From an uncultured Prevotella sp. (GTDB taxonomy: Bacteria > Bacteroidota > Bacteroidia > Bacteroidales > Bacteroidaceae), in NCBI GenBank assembly GCA_937907705.1, contig CALCVP010000067.1:1-64000 (forward strand): a DNA stretch of 64,000 nt, written 5' to 3'. A program made the translations under genes and the position numbers. Shown here in pieces: positions 36,801 to 45,952 of this stretch (the first letter of the stretch is position 1; each line of letters opens with the position of its first letter). The notes beneath the pieces are model-generated. The model ran no database searches. It worked only from the letters and a program-made list of their open reading frames with translations, and was not told the origin of the DNA.

Positions 36801-37496
36801 ATGACAATAGAACCAATAGCTTATTTTCATTCGCCTTTTACCGGAAAATTTGGCGTTCCAAAGCAGAGTGGCTTGGTAACTACTTTAGAAGGCACTATCG
36901 AATTTGTGCCAGCTTTTCGTAATGTAGATGTACTTCGAGGGCTTGATGAGTTTGATTATATATGGTTGATATGGGAGTTTTCTGCCAACAAGCATGCGGC
37001 AAATAGTTTTTTGGTACGTCCACCGCTGTTAGGTGGCAACGAGAAAAAAGGTGTTTTTGCTACTCGTTCACCTTTTCGCCCCAATCATTTAGGCCTTTCT
37101 TCTGTCCGCATTGAAAAGATAGAATGGGATAGCAATCGTGGTCCGTTGATACATGTGTTGGGGGCAGATTTGATGGAGGGAACTCCTATTTATGATATTA
37201 AGCCGTATGTGAGCTTGGCAGATTGCCATCCTGAAGCTCGGTGTGGTTTTGTAGATACGCATCAATTGAAGCGATTGAAAGTAGAGTATGCAGATTATGT
37301 GACAGAAAAGCTCACAAAAAGTCAGCAGGAAACATTGAAAAAAATACTTGAGCTTGACCCTCGGCCACATTATCATGATGATGCGAGCAAGGTGTATGGC
37401 ATGTATTATGGTAACTATAATGTTCGTTTTAAGGTAGATGGGCTACTGTTGACAGTGATAGATTGTGAGTTAACAGATAGCAAAGTCAACCCATAA
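36801..37496 (+). CDS. trmO: tRNA N6-threonylcarbamoyladenosine methyltransferase
   Basis: TrmO (TsaA/YaeB family), 231 residues; methylates t6A37 of threonine tRNA with S-adenosylmethionine. The family opening IEPIAYFHSPFTGKFGVPKQSGLV is clear, followed by FDYIWLIWEFSANK, GGNEKKGVFATRSPFRPNHLGLSSVRIE (cofactor site, with the SPFRPN signature), LIHVLGADLMEGTPIYDIKPYV and a C-terminal domain with KILELDPRPHYHDDASKVYGMYYG. It follows the SprT-like gene with a 32-bp gap and probably shares its transcript. Confidence 0.93.
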   Translation: MTIEPIAYFHSPFTGKFGVPKQSGLVTTLEGTIEFVPAFRNVDVLRGLDEFDYIWLIWEFSANKHAANSFLVRPPLLGGNEKKGVFATRSPFRPNHLGLSSVRIEKIEWDSNRGPLIHVLGADLMEGTPIYDIKPYVSLADCHPEARCGFVDTHQLKRLKVEYADYVTEKLTKSQQETLKKILELDPRPHYHDDASKVYGMYYGNYNVRFKVDGLLLTVIDCELTDSKVNP

Positions 37497-37553
37497 ACTA
37501 TCTTCAGGCACAGTTTTATAATACTTTTAAAAGGCGAATGTTTTTGAGAAACA

Positions 37554-37585
37554 TTTGGCAATTTATGACTTTTTTTATAATTTTG
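37554..37585 (+). promoter_or_regulatory. alaS promoter
   Basis: TTTG (37554-37557), 20-bp spacer, TAATTTTG (37578-37585). It implies a leader of about 135 nt before alaS. Confidence 0.75.
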
Positions 37586-37630
37586 CTCCCCAATAGACGT
37601 AAGGTATAAATACTCATACAGTTACGTTAT

Positions 37631-37679
37631 GAAGCAGTAGAAAAACTTGTAATGAGTGTTATGGTAAAAGCACTGCTTC
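37631..37679 (+). promoter_or_regulatory. Hairpin in the alaS leader
   Basis: GAAGCAGT (37631-37638) pairs perfectly with ACTGCTTC (37672-37679) across a 33-base loop, inside the 5-prime untranslated region about 50 nt before the start. It is not followed by a T tract, so it is not a terminator. A role in regulation is only a possibility. Confidence 0.4.
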
Positions 37680-37727
37680 CATTGCTATAAGAATAGAGAA
37701 AGAACAAAGATTAAGAAAATTATAAAA

Positions 37728-40349
37728 ATGATGACAGCTAACGAAATTCGTGAATCTTTCAAGAAATTTTTTGAGTCAAAAGGACATACCATTGTGCCTT
37801 CTGCACCAATGGTTATCAAGGATGACCCAACCTTGATGTTCACAAATGCCGGTATGAACCAGTGGAAAGACATTATTCTTGGTACAAGAGATCCTGAGCC
37901 ACGACGCCGTGCCGACTCACAGAAATGCTTGCGTGTAAGCGGTAAACACAATGACTTGGAAGAGGTGGGACACGATACTTATCACCATACCATGTTTGAG
38001 ATGTTGGGCAACTGGAGCTTTGGCGACTATTTTAAAGAGGGTGCAATAGACTATGCCTGGGAATATTTGGTAGACGTCTTGCATCTTAATCCCGCCGACC
38101 TTTATGTTACTGTGTTTGAAGGTTCTGAAGAAGAAGGACTGAAGCGTGATGATGAAGCTGCTTCATATTGGGCTAAGCATGTGCCAGCCGATCACATTAT
38201 CAATGGCAATAAGCATGACAACTTTTGGGAGATGGGCGATACAGGTCCTTGTGGCCCTTGCTCTGAGATACACCTTGACTCGCGTACACCAGAGGAAAAG
38301 GCTAAAGTGCCGGGCAGAGAATTAGTAAATAAAGATGATCCACAGGTAATAGAGATATGGAACATTGTGTTTATGCAGTTCAATCGCAAGGCTGATGGTT
38401 CACTGGAACCGCTTCCAATGCACGTAATTGATACAGGTATGGGCTTTGAGCGTCTTGTCCGTGCATTGCAAGACAAACATTCTAATTATGATACTGATAT
38501 ATTCCAGCCTATTATTAAGGAGATTTCTCGTCTTTCAGGTTTGGAATATGGAAAGGACGAAAAGGTGGATGTGGCTATGCGTGTCATTGCAGACCACTTG
38601 CGTGCTGTCGCTTTTTCTATTGCTGACGGCCAGTTGCCAAGCAATGCCAAGGCTGGATACGTAATCCGAAGAATACTTCGCCGTGCCGTGCGTTATGCTT
38701 ATACTTTCCTCAACCAGAAGGAAGGTTTCCTTTACAAGTTAGTGCCTGTATTGATTAATGAGATGGGCGGTGCTTATCCAGAGCTTCCTGCACAGCGCGA
38801 ACTCATTATGCGCGTGATGAAAGAAGAGGAGGATTCTTTCTTGAGAACATTGTCTAATGGTATCAATATGCTGTCTGACGCTATCGAAGAGGTAAAGAAG
38901 AATGGCAAGAAAGAGTTGGATGGTGTTCAAGCTTTCCGCCTGTTTGATACCTATGGTTTCCCTCTTGACCTTACAGAGTTAATATGCCGTGAGCATGGCA
39001 TTACGGTAGACGAGAAGCAGTTTGACGAGGAAATGGCCAAGCAAAAGGCCCGTGCCCGTAATGCTGCGGCTGTAGAGAACAGCGACTGGGTAGAGTTGAA
39101 GGCCGGTGACCAAAAGTTTGTAGGTTATGACTATACCGAGTATGAGTGCCACATCTTGCGTTATCGCAAGGTAACCCAAAAGAAGAACAGTTTCTATGAG
39201 TTGGTATTAGACAATACTCCTTTCTATGGTGAGATGGGCGGACAAGTAGGCGATACCGGTGTGCTGGTAAGTGAGAACGAGACAGTAAACATAATCGATA
39301 CCAAACGTGAGAATAACCAATCCATACATATTGTAAAAGAATTGCCAAAAGACCCTGAAGCAGATTTCATGGCTTGCGTAGATACAGACAAGCGTGAGGC
39401 CAGTGCAGCTAACCACTCGGCCACTCACTTGCTCGATTACGCTTTGAAGCAAGTATTGGGTGGCCATGTAGAGCAGAAGGGTTCATACGTATCGCCAGAC
39501 ACGCTGCGCTTTGACTTCTCTCATTTCCAAAAAGTTACGGATGAGGAGATACGCAAAGTAGAGCGTCTGGTCAATGATATGATACGTCAGGATATACCAC
39601 TTCAAGACCATAGAGACGTGCCATTGGAAGAAGCCAAGAAGCTTGGGGCTGTCGCTTTGTTTGGAGAGAAATATGGCGACAAGGTACGTGTGGTGCAGTT
39701 TGGACCAAGTATAGAGTTCTGTGGCGGTATCCATGTGAAGTCAACAGGTCATATCGGTATGCTGAAGATTGTTTCTGAGAGCAGTGTTGCAGCGGGAATA
39801 CGCCGTATAGAGGCCAAGACCGGTAAGGAATGTGAGGAAATGCTTTATACACTTGAGGATGGCATGAAGGCTATCAGAGCGTTGTTTAACAATGCGAAAG
39901 ACCTGAAGGGTGTGATAGCCAAATACATTGACGAGCACGAAGCTATGAAGAAGAACATAGAAAAGTTCCAGGCGGAAGTGGTAGAGCGCACCAAAGACAA
40001 GTTGATAGAAAAGGCCAAACACATCAATGGCGTAACTGTTATTTCAGCAGTAGTGCCTATGGATGGCGCTTCTGCTAAAGACTTGGTGTTCAAGATACGT
40101 GCTGCTGTTCCCGAAAACTTGCTTTGTGTAGTGGGTAGTGTACATGAAGACCGTCCTACTTTGAATGTAATGCTGAGCGATGATATGGTCAAAGACCATG
40201 GCCTTAATGCAGGCAAGATGGTCAGAGAGGCTGCTAAATTGATGCAAGGCGGTGGCGGCGGACAACCCCATTTTGCCACTGCTGGCGGTAAAAACGTTGA
40301 TGGCTTGTCAGCAGCGGTAGACAAAGTGATAGCACTTGCTAATCTTTAG
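37728..40349 (+). CDS. alaS: Alanine-tRNA ligase
   Basis: Class II aminoacyl-tRNA synthetase of 873 residues that charges tRNA-Ala and edits mischarged Ser and Gly. The N-terminal catalytic core shows [74 protein letters not shown] and [13 protein letters not shown] sequence ([13 protein letters not shown]). The editing domain has [12 protein letters not shown] and CGGIH at about residue 665, the zinc-binding pair. The C-terminal DHHA1-like end carries [16 protein letters not shown]. It starts MMTAN, and the second Met is equally possible. A consensus promoter, a long leader and a terminator make it a single-gene unit. Confidence 0.98.
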   Translation: MMTANEIRESFKKFFESKGHTIVPSAPMVIKDDPTLMFTNAGMNQWKDIILGTRDPEPRRRADSQKCLRVSGKHNDLEEVGHDTYHHTMFEMLGNWSFGDYFKEGAIDYAWEYLVDVLHLNPADLYVTVFEGSEEEGLKRDDEAASYWAKHVPADHIINGNKHDNFWEMGDTGPCGPCSEIHLDSRTPEEKAKVPGRELVNKDDPQVIEIWNIVFMQFNRKADGSLEPLPMHVIDTGMGFERLVRALQDKHSNYDTDIFQPIIKEISRLSGLEYGKDEKVDVAMRVIADHLRAVAFSIADGQLPSNAKAGYVIRRILRRAVRYAYTFLNQKEGFLYKLVPVLINEMGGAYPELPAQRELIMRVMKEEEDSFLRTLSNGINMLSDAIEEVKKNGKKELDGVQAFRLFDTYGFPLDLTELICREHGITVDEKQFDEEMAKQKARARNAAAVENSDWVELKAGDQKFVGYDYTEYECHILRYRKVTQKKNSFYELVLDNTPFYGEMGGQVGDTGVLVSENETVNIIDTKRENNQSIHIVKELPKDPEADFMACVDTDKREASAANHSATHLLDYALKQVLGGHVEQKGSYVSPDTLRFDFSHFQKVTDEEIRKVERLVNDMIRQDIPLQDHRDVPLEEAKKLGAVALFGEKYGDKVRVVQFGPSIEFCGGIHVKSTGHIGMLKIVSESSVAAGIRRIEAKTGKECEEMLYTLEDGMKAIRALFNNAKDLKGVIAKYIDEHEAMKKNIEKFQAEVVERTKDKLIEKAKHINGVTVISAVVPMDGASAKDLVFKIRAAVPENLLCVVGSVHEDRPTLNVMLSDDMVKDHGLNAGKMVREAAKLMQGGGGGQPHFATAGGKNVDGLSAAVDKVIALANL

Positions 40350-40416
40350 AAGTTTTATTCTTGTCGTAGTGAAAGGCATAGTGCACTTTTAAAGCTGCGA
40401 TAAATATAGATATAAA

Positions 40417-40461
40417 GGATGGGTTGAATGGACCATAAGTTGTTCAACCCATCCTTTTTTT
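40417..40461 (+). terminator. alaS terminator
   Basis: GGATGGGTTGAA (40417-40428) pairs with TTCAACCCATCC (40443-40454), perfect 12-bp stem, followed by seven T. Confidence 0.9.
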
Positions 40462-40658
40462 GTTTTTCATCAGTTAAAGTAGGCATCCACAATGAATATT
40501 ACAATGTTACGAACACCTGCTTACAAATTGTGAGTTGTTACTTGAGGATTGTATGGATGAAGCAACTTTTCATACTTCATAAGCCTTTATTGCCCCTATT
40601 TGTGCCATGAAGATGGCTGTTTGTGGTAGGAGCAATAATATTTATATGGATTATTTTA

Positions 40659-40693
40659 TACCAGTCAGGCACATTTTTTTACCAGTTAAGCAC
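40659..40693. promoter_or_regulatory. Direct-repeat operator candidate upstream of the HTH gene
   Basis: TACCAGTCAGGCAC (40659-40672) and TACCAGTTAAGCAC (40680-40693) are 21 bp apart start to start, about two helical turns, and end 39 bp before the -33 element. This is a plausible autoregulatory site for the small HTH protein. Confidence 0.45.
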
Positions 40694-40731
40694 GTAAACT
40701 CTCCGTTTGTTCCATTTGAAGAAAAATGCTG

Positions 40732-40763
40732 TTTGCATTGATTGAAAGAAAGCATTAAATTTG
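40732..40763 (+). promoter_or_regulatory. Promoter of the small HTH gene
   Basis: TTTG (40732-40735), 20-bp spacer, TAAATTTG (40756-40763); consensus in both elements and spacing. Confidence 0.75.
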
Positions 40764-40831
40764 CGTATGGTTAAAGACCGGTATGTACAGTAAAAAAACA
40801 ACTATTTGTTGAAGCAACTAAAGCATATAGA

Positions 40832-41086
40832 ATGGAGAATAAAGAGAAATTAATCATACAGAATATTCATATAGGCAATGCTATCAAAGAGCGTCTGAAG
40901 AAGCAAAACCGTTCGGTAGTTTGGTTTGCCTCACAGTTGAAGTGTAGCCGTACCAATGTTTATAAGATATTTAAAAGGGAGTCTATAGATACGCAAGAAC
41001 TACTGCTTGTTTCACAACTGTTGAACTTTAACTTTTTCAAGTTGTATGCTGATGAGATAGCCAAAGTTTTAAAGAGCAAGAAATAA
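40832..41086 (+). CDS. Small XRE-like helix-turn-helix protein
   Basis: Cytoplasmic protein of 84 residues, a probable DNA-binding regulator. The central segment GNAIKERLKKQNRSVVWFASQLKCSRTNVYKIFKRESIDTQELLLVSQLLNFNFF fits the five-helix lambda-repressor type fold, with SRTNVYKIFKR as recognition helix. There is no additional sensory domain. Proteins of this size and pattern are widespread in Bacteroidales. It is a single gene between a consensus promoter and a perfect-stem terminator, with direct repeats upstream that could be its own binding site. Confidence 0.8.
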   Translation: MENKEKLIIQNIHIGNAIKERLKKQNRSVVWFASQLKCSRTNVYKIFKRESIDTQELLLVSQLLNFNFFKLYADEIAKVLKSKK

Positions 41087-41122
41087 ATTTAAGAACCAAT
41101 CAAAAAACTAATATAATAAAGT

Positions 41123-41164
41123 AGGCTTTAATACCAGAAACACAGTTCTGTATTAAAGCCTTTC
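41123..41164 (+). terminator. Terminator of the small HTH gene
   Basis: AGGCTTTAATAC (41123-41134) and GTATTAAAGCCT (41150-41161) form a perfect 12-bp stem followed by TTT. Confidence 0.8.
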
Positions 41165-41418
41165 TGCATTTTAAGCAAGCGTTTAAAGAGCGTGTTTGGC
41201 GCGTTTATTGGTAGCAAGCAACCCCTTCTTTATTTTGCACACTTTCTTTTTGTTTTACATATTTCCGTACATTTGAAGCAAATAAGTGGTTTTTTTCGTT
41301 GCCTTGTTCCTTTGTCTACTTTTGATTCGGTTTTCTGTGTGCAATGATATATAGCTCATGGATAGGCGGTTATACATATTTTTGCTATACTGTGCAATAG
41401 TTTCATTGCAAAAACAAC

Positions 41419-41507
41419 CTTTTTCCCCTCTAAAAGCCATGCTTTCAGCACCCAAAAGCATAGCTTTTGGCACACAATCCCTATGCTTTTGATGTAAGAA
41501 AACATAG
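41419..41507. repeat. 22-bp tandem repeat array, copy one
   Basis: Four consecutive units of 23, 22, 22 and 22 bp start at 41419, 41442, 41464 and 41486. Each begins CTTTT or CTTTC and ends in CATAG or CATG-like sequence; the middle ten bases vary. The same unit pattern recurs at 61719-61827. Confidence 0.75.
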
Positions 41508-41931
41508 GATACGCCAGCCTATTCATGCCGTTTAGCTTTAGTAGCCCGTGTTTTTTAGGAAAATGTATGTTTATTTTTATAATAGGCAAGGATACAAAGG
41601 CTTTTCTATTTGCTATTTTGAGGAAAACAAATGTCAATATTTTTACTTGCACACTGCTTTGTTTTTCAGCATGGAAAGAAAGTGATGTATGGAGTATTTT
41701 TAAAGCCAATTATGTAACGGATATGTAATATACTGTAATAAAAAATAGCTTTTTTTAGCAATACATAAATCTGATTGCAATAAATTTGGACCATCAGAGA
41801 ATTGGATATATTTTTGCATTGGGTAACGAAAGCGTAAACTTTTGTAATATAACATGTAAAATACAAGTATTGATTTGACCATTAATGGTATCGAATATAT
41901 ATTATAATCATATATTAAAAAATTATAAACG

Positions 41932-42579
41932 ATGAAGAATTGTGTTTACATTATGATGTATTTTTTCTGTAGCTTATTGTTTAGTTGCTCAGATGAAAAC
42001 AAACTTACAGGAAGTACATTTGACAAGACATTTATCACTGGTTATCTAACACCGGAAAATATTGTTGCTGAGAATATAGATTCAGAAGTAAGGATGACCT
42101 TTAAAGGCAAAATAGATACTTCGGGCGAGACATTTGATGCATTGTCTCAATATTATCATGACCTGTCTTACAATCGGTATACGGTGTGTGGACCACGCAT
42201 TGCTGTCAATGACAGTATCAGCAAGATAGAAATCAAGACCGTTGCAGACTTTGATGCCACACATCCGGCAGGAAGCGATATTACGGATTTAGTAGCATGC
42301 GAATATGTTTCTTACTATAATTATATTCAAGATGGTTACAAATTATCTGGTGCAAAGCGCGATTGGCCGCAGGAATGGCATGAGTATTCAGAGATAGAAG
42401 GGGCAGAGATGAATAAAAAGAATCTTGCAGATATCAGTTATGACAATACAAAATTGCTTGCGCCCAATCTAATGCTAAAATTCAAAAAGCATCCAAGTAA
42501 AAGTGGCGAATATTCTTTTAATATGATTATCCGTTTTAAAGAGAGAGAACTATCCAAAACTTTTAAGTGCGTATTTTAA
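41932..42579 (+). CDS. Lipoprotein of unknown function
   Basis: Predicted exported lipoprotein of 215 residues: MKNCVYIMMYFFCSLLFSC signal and lipobox, then SDENKLTGSTFDKTF. The mature part is beta-rich with several V/I-x-D/N patterns (EVRMTFKGKIDTSG, SKIEIKTVADFDATHPAG, YSFNMIIRFKERELSKTFKCVF), suggesting an immunoglobulin-like or lipocalin-like fold. I do not recognise the family. It is a single gene, after the 22-bp array and before a perfect 15-bp terminator. AT content is a little higher than in the neighbouring housekeeping genes. Confidence 0.7.
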   Translation: MKNCVYIMMYFFCSLLFSCSDENKLTGSTFDKTFITGYLTPENIVAENIDSEVRMTFKGKIDTSGETFDALSQYYHDLSYNRYTVCGPRIAVNDSISKIEIKTVADFDATHPAGSDITDLVACEYVSYYNYIQDGYKLSGAKRDWPQEWHEYSEIEGAEMNKKNLADISYDNTKLLAPNLMLKFKKHPSKSGEYSFNMIIRFKERELSKTFKCVF

Positions 42580-42600
42580 TTCAAACCCGTTACAAAACCA

Positions 42601-42658
42601 AACATGCCAAATAATGTCGTAGCGTAAAACTGCAATATTATTTGGCATGTTTTATTTT
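42601..42658 (+). terminator. Terminator of the lipoprotein gene
   Basis: AACATGCCAAATAAT (42601-42615) pairs perfectly with ATTATTTGGCATGTT (42637-42651), followed by a T-rich tract. Confidence 0.85.
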
Positions 42659-42668
42659 GATGAGCAAG

Positions 42669-42700
42669 TTTGGCACATTTATGTTTAATTCGTATATTTG
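42669..42700 (+). promoter_or_regulatory. Promoter of the phosphodiesterase gene
   Basis: TTTG (42669-42672), 20-bp spacer, TATATTTG (42693-42700), about 30 bp upstream of the start at 42731. Confidence 0.75.
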
Positions 42701-42730
42701 CGGCTGTAAACCAATATATCTTTTTAGGCG

Positions 42731-43279
42731 ATGCGATATCTTATAGTCTCTGACATTCATGGCTCTTTGCCAGCTTTGCAGCAAGTGCTTCATTTCTATC
42801 ATGCCCACTATTGCGACATGCTTTGTCTGTTGGGCGATATACTTAACTATGGTCCACGCAATTCATTGCCCGAAGGGCTGAATCCGAAAGCCATAGCCGA
42901 TAGTCTTAATGCCATGTCAGAACGCATTATAGCTGTACGTGGCAATTGTGAGTCAGAGGTAGACCAGATGTTGTTGCAGTTTCCTGTCATGACAGATTAT
43001 GCCATTATAGTAGACAATGGCCGTAAGCTTTTCTTGACCCATGGACACCGATACAACGATCAGCAGTTGCCTTGGGCACAGTGCGATGCTCTCTTCTTTG
43101 GGCATACCCATTTGTGGAAGTTAGAGTGCAAAGAAGGCCTTGCTGTGTGCAATACAGGGTCGCCCACTTTTCCAAAAGGGGGCAACCAACCTACATTTGC
43201 AGAGTATGCAGATGGCGTTATCACGGTGTACAATTTAAAAGGAGAAGTGCTGCGCCAACTTAGTTTATACTGTCTGTAG
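42731..43279 (+). CDS. yfcE: YfcE-type metallophosphodiesterase
   Basis: Calcineurin-like metal-dependent phosphodiesterase of 182 residues. It carries the family motifs in order: MRYLIVSDIHGSLPAL (D-x-H), LCLLGDILNYGPRN (G-D), RIIAVRGNCESEVD (GNC/H), KLFLTHGHRYN and LFFGHTHLWKLE (GHxH), which together bind the two metals; CNTGSPTFPKGGNQPTFAEYADGVITVYNL closes the fold. YfcE/MJ0936 proteins hydrolyse small phosphodiesters in vitro; the natural substrate is not established. A long inverted repeat lies between it and the convergent flavoprotein gene. Confidence 0.92.
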   Translation: MRYLIVSDIHGSLPALQQVLHFYHAHYCDMLCLLGDILNYGPRNSLPEGLNPKAIADSLNAMSERIIAVRGNCESEVDQMLLQFPVMTDYAIIVDNGRKLFLTHGHRYNDQQLPWAQCDALFFGHTHLWKLECKEGLAVCNTGSPTFPKGGNQPTFAEYADGVITVYNLKGEVLRQLSLYCL

Positions 43280-43321
43280 CTTTTTAAGGGGGTATTTGAC
43301 AGCCTTTATAGGAAAAAAAGC

Positions 43322-43380
43322 GTGTAGTTTGTAAATAAGAACAATATTATAAAGAAGTTCTTGTTTTACAAGCTATACAC
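43322..43380. terminator. Long hairpin between convergent genes
   Basis: GTGTAG...TTGTAAA...AAGAAC on the left pairs with GTTCTT...TTTACAA...CTATACAC on the right, with small bulges, giving a stem of about 20 bp. It sits between the phosphodiesterase stop and the flavoprotein stop and probably terminates both. Confidence 0.65.
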
Positions 43381-43394
43381 CGAAATGTACTAAA

Positions 43395-43973
43395 TTATCG
43401 TAACAAGCATCGTGTTTTTTTGCGACATTGCCGTATGTTCCTTGCCGTAAGCCCTTTATGACGATGGGTACCAGCCTTTTGTATAGTACCTATCAGTTTG
43501 AAGCCACTGTATTTCAGTATTTCATGCAGTGCTTTTACAACCCCTTTGGTTTGGTTAAACCATAGGTTCAAAGGCCATAGGGTAGTGCAGGTACTTACTA
43601 TAAGTGCTTTCTTTCCCTTATGTAGAGGAATAGGAATACCCCATTCGTTTTCGCCCATCATGCCATATACGATGCGGTCGAAGAGCATTTTCAGATGCCC
43701 AGGCATATTGCCCCAATAGCAAGGGGCACCGATAACGATGCGGTCGCACCACTGAATGTCCGCTAAAAATTGCTGTGCTCCATCATCAGGGAGCACACAT
43801 TTCAAGCTCTTTCTGCATGCCATGCAACCCTTGCAAGGCTCTGCTTGTAGGCTGTCTGTTCTTAGAAACCTTGTCTGTGCACCTTGTTTTTGAGCTTCAT
43901 CATAGATGATTTGCAACATTTTGTCAATGTTGCCATGGTGCCGAGGACTGGCGTTTACAATCAATAAATTCAT
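43395..43973 (-). CDS. Flavodoxin-fold NAD(P)H-dependent oxidoreductase
   Basis: FMN-binding reductase of 192 residues in the NADPH-dependent FMN reductase / iron-sulfur flavoprotein family. The N-terminus LLIVNASPRHHGNIDKMLQII is the phosphate-binding loop (SPRxxGN), CKGCMACRKSLKCVLPDD is a cysteine cluster like that of iron-sulfur flavoproteins (C-x2-C-x2-C-x5-C), and WCDRIVIGAPCYWGNMPGHLKMLFDR contacts the isoalloxazine ring. It is last of three minus-strand genes, 15 bp after lpxB. The physiological substrate is unknown. Confidence 0.87.
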   Translation of the reverse strand: MNLLIVNASPRHHGNIDKMLQIIYDEAQKQGAQTRFLRTDSLQAEPCKGCMACRKSLKCVLPDDGAQQFLADIQWCDRIVIGAPCYWGNMPGHLKMLFDRIVYGMMGENEWGIPIPLHKGKKALIVSTCTTLWPLNLWFNQTKGVVKALHEILKYSGFKLIGTIQKAGTHRHKGLTARNIRQCRKKTRCLLR

Positions 43974-43988
43974 GATATAGTTTTAAAT

Positions 43989-45146
43989 TTATTCCGTAGC
44001 CGTTTCGCTGTTGAGCAATTTATACATGATGTTGGCAGCATTGTCTGGAGCCTTTAAATCGCCAAGCAGATGTTCCATCTCTGCATATCCTTGCAGCATA
44101 GCTTTTCGTTGGGGCGAATCGGTCAGCAGACAGTCCAATTCATGTGTGATATTTGCAGTTGTAAAAGTGTCGGCTACCAATTCTTTTACCACTTCTCTGT
44201 TGGCAATAAGATTAACCAATGAGATGTATTTAACTTTGAGAATATGTTTGCGAAGAAAGGCTATTACTTTTGGAATAGGTGTTTCGTAGCATACCACTTG
44301 CGGCACATGAAACAGTGCTGTTTCAAGAGTGGCGGTGCCACTGGTAACCAGTGCAACCCTGGCATGCGAAAGCAGCTCATACGTTTGTTCAAAGACAATG
44401 TTCACAGGCTTGTTTTCTATGAACTGGCTGTAATAAGATTCAGGCACGCCTGGGGCACCTGCCAATACCAATTGATATTGTGCAGTCTGGTGTTGTGCAG
44501 CAGCTATCATGGAGGGTAGATTGTCTTTGATTTCTTGCAGTCTGCTACCGGCTAACAAGGCAATGATGGGCAGCTGCGGATTGAGCTTGTTGCGTTTGCA
44601 GAATTGTGCCGATGTTTCAATGTATTTAGCTTTAAATTCATGTACTTCGTCAGCTGTGGGGTTGCCCACGTAATGGATAGGATAGTGGTGCTTCTGTTCA
44701 AAGAAAGGCACTTCAAACGGCAAGATGGAAAACAATTGGCTGACATCCCGCTTGATGTTTTTGATACGGTACTCTTTCCATGCCCATATCTTGGGCGATA
44801 TGTAATAATAGACAGGTATGGAAGTGTGGGCCTTTACATATTTTGCAATGCTGAGATTGAAGCCGGGATAATCTACCAATATGACAACATCAGGAGCCCA
44901 TGACACAATGTCTTGCTTGCAGCGCGACATGTTTTTTAAGATAGTGCGTAGATGCAACACCACAGGCACAATGCCCATGTAGGCCAGTTCGCGGTAATGT
45001 TTTACGATGTGCCCACCAGCCTGGCGCATCAAGTCGCCGCCAAAGCAGCGGAAATCGGCATTGCGGTCTATCCGTTTGAGCGCCAGCATAAGATGGGATG
45101 CGTGCAAATCGCCACTGGCTTCACCGGCTATAAGGTAATATTTCAT
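43989..45146 (-). CDS. lpxB: Lipid-A-disaccharide synthase
   Basis: Peripheral inner-membrane glycosyltransferase (GT19), 385 residues, joining UDP-diacylglucosamine and lipid X to make the lipid A disaccharide. The sequence opens MKYYLIAGEASGDLHASHLM, with the family GEASGD motif, then VILVDYPGFNLSIAKYVK, YYISPKIWAWKEYRIKNIKR, VGNPTADEVHEF and, in the second half, ALLAGSRLQEIKDNLPSM (GSR motif) and ALVTSGTATLETAL. Eight bases after surE in the same operon, an order seen elsewhere in Bacteroidales. Confidence 0.97.
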   Translation of the reverse strand: MKYYLIAGEASGDLHASHLMLALKRIDRNADFRCFGGDLMRQAGGHIVKHYRELAYMGIVPVVLHLRTILKNMSRCKQDIVSWAPDVVILVDYPGFNLSIAKYVKAHTSIPVYYYISPKIWAWKEYRIKNIKRDVSQLFSILPFEVPFFEQKHHYPIHYVGNPTADEVHEFKAKYIETSAQFCKRNKLNPQLPIIALLAGSRLQEIKDNLPSMIAAAQHQTAQYQLVLAGAPGVPESYYSQFIENKPVNIVFEQTYELLSHARVALVTSGTATLETALFHVPQVVCYETPIPKVIAFLRKHILKVKYISLVNLIANREVVKELVADTFTTANITHELDCLLTDSPQRKAMLQGYAEMEHLLGDLKAPDNAANIMYKLLNSETATE

Positions 45147-45154
45147 ACGTAAGA

Positions 45155-45913
45155 TTAGAAGTTCCAGCGTTTGATTGTCTCTAAAGTATTGTAGGCTGTA
45201 ACGTCTACCGTGGTGGGAGTAATGGCCACATAGCCGTGTGTCAGAGCCCAGTTGTCGGTGTCCTCAGCCGTAGGCTCATCATTGTTGTATTCGCCTACCA
45301 TCCAATAATAGTCGTAGCCTCTGGGGTGGTGGTTGCGCACCACTTCTTTGCTCCATGTGGCTTTAGCCATTCTGCATACCTTTACACCTTTGTATTCTTT
45401 GCCCTTTGGGAAGTTGACGTTCAGGCATACATGAGTAGGAAGTCCGTTGCTAAGCGTTTGATTGACAATGCTTCTTACTAAAGTACGCATAGGCTCAAAA
45501 TCGGCATCATCGCTATGGTCGCACAATGAAAAGGCTAACGAAGGGATATATTTCATACAGCCTTCACGCGTTACACCCATGGTGCCGGAATAATGGGTGT
45601 TGACAGAGGCATTGTCGCCATGGTTAATGCCACCGATTACAAGGTCGGGCTTGCGTGAACACAACTCGCTGAGCGCCATCTTGACGCAGTCAACAGGGGT
45701 GCCGGTGCATGACCATACTTCATAATTATCGCCTTTGCGGCGCAATTTCAAGCGTAAAGGCTCTGTGGCAGAGAAGGCAGCAGAATAGCCAGATCGTGCA
45801 GATTCTGGAGCACAAACCAGTAAATAACCAATGTCGGAAAGCATGTCTATCAGCGAATTTAAACCTTTGGCATGATAGCCGTCATCGTTGGAAATAAGTA
45901 TTAATGGCTTCAT
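45155..45913 (-). CDS. surE: 5-prime/3-prime nucleotidase SurE
   Basis: Divalent-metal phosphatase of about 252 residues that dephosphorylates nucleoside monophosphates and supports stationary-phase survival. I chose the start at 45913 (MKPLILISNDDGYHAKG), since the family begins right at the ISNDDG metal motif; upstream Met codons exist at 45922 and 45931. Other motifs are APESARSGYSAAFS, CTGTPVDCVKMALSELC, DLVIGGINHGDNASVNTHYSGTMGVTREG. It is the first gene of the surE-lpxB-flavoprotein operon, with a TACTTTTG promoter element on the minus strand at 45945-45952, divergent from parA. Confidence 0.96.
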   Translation of the reverse strand: MKPLILISNDDGYHAKGLNSLIDMLSDIGYLLVCAPESARSGYSAAFSATEPLRLKLRRKGDNYEVWSCTGTPVDCVKMALSELCSRKPDLVIGGINHGDNASVNTHYSGTMGVTREGCMKYIPSLAFSLCDHSDDADFEPMRTLVRSIVNQTLSNGLPTHVCLNVNFPKGKEYKGVKVCRMAKATWSKEVVRNHHPRGYDYYWMVGEYNNDEPTAEDTDNWALTHGYVAITPTTVDVTAYNTLETIKRWNF

Positions 45914-45944
45914 ATTTTTCATAAAAAACATTTTCTTTTGTCTG

Positions 45945-45952
45945 CAAAAGTA
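45945..45952 (-). promoter_or_regulatory. surE operon promoter -7 element
   Basis: Minus-strand TACTTTTG, about 30 bp ahead of the surE start. Confidence 0.55.

Larger units (their letters stand above)
40350..40831. other. alaS-HTH intergenic region
   Basis: About 480 bases. Contains the alaS terminator (40417-40461), an inverted copy of the CAGGTGTTC motif (40511-40521), two direct repeats (40659-40693) and the promoter of the HTH gene (40732-40763). No gene seen. Confidence 0.65.
41087..41931. other. Long intergenic region with a 22-bp periodic array
   Basis: About 845 bases. Holds the HTH gene terminator (41123-41161), the 22-bp array (41419-41507), and AT-rich flanks. Open frames across it exist only because the array lacks stops and look unlike proteins, so none is called. 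Confidence 0.6.

Noticed and set aside
41419..41507. Possible CRISPR array
   Set aside because: Units are contiguous and degenerate throughout, with no constant repeat separated by unique spacers, and no cas gene is present.
41356..41709. Minus-strand open frame of 117 codons
   Set aside because: Its residues come from translating the 22-bp array and AT-rich flanks; 22 is not a multiple of three, so the apparent protein has no consistent repeat, and no promoter or lipobox is present.
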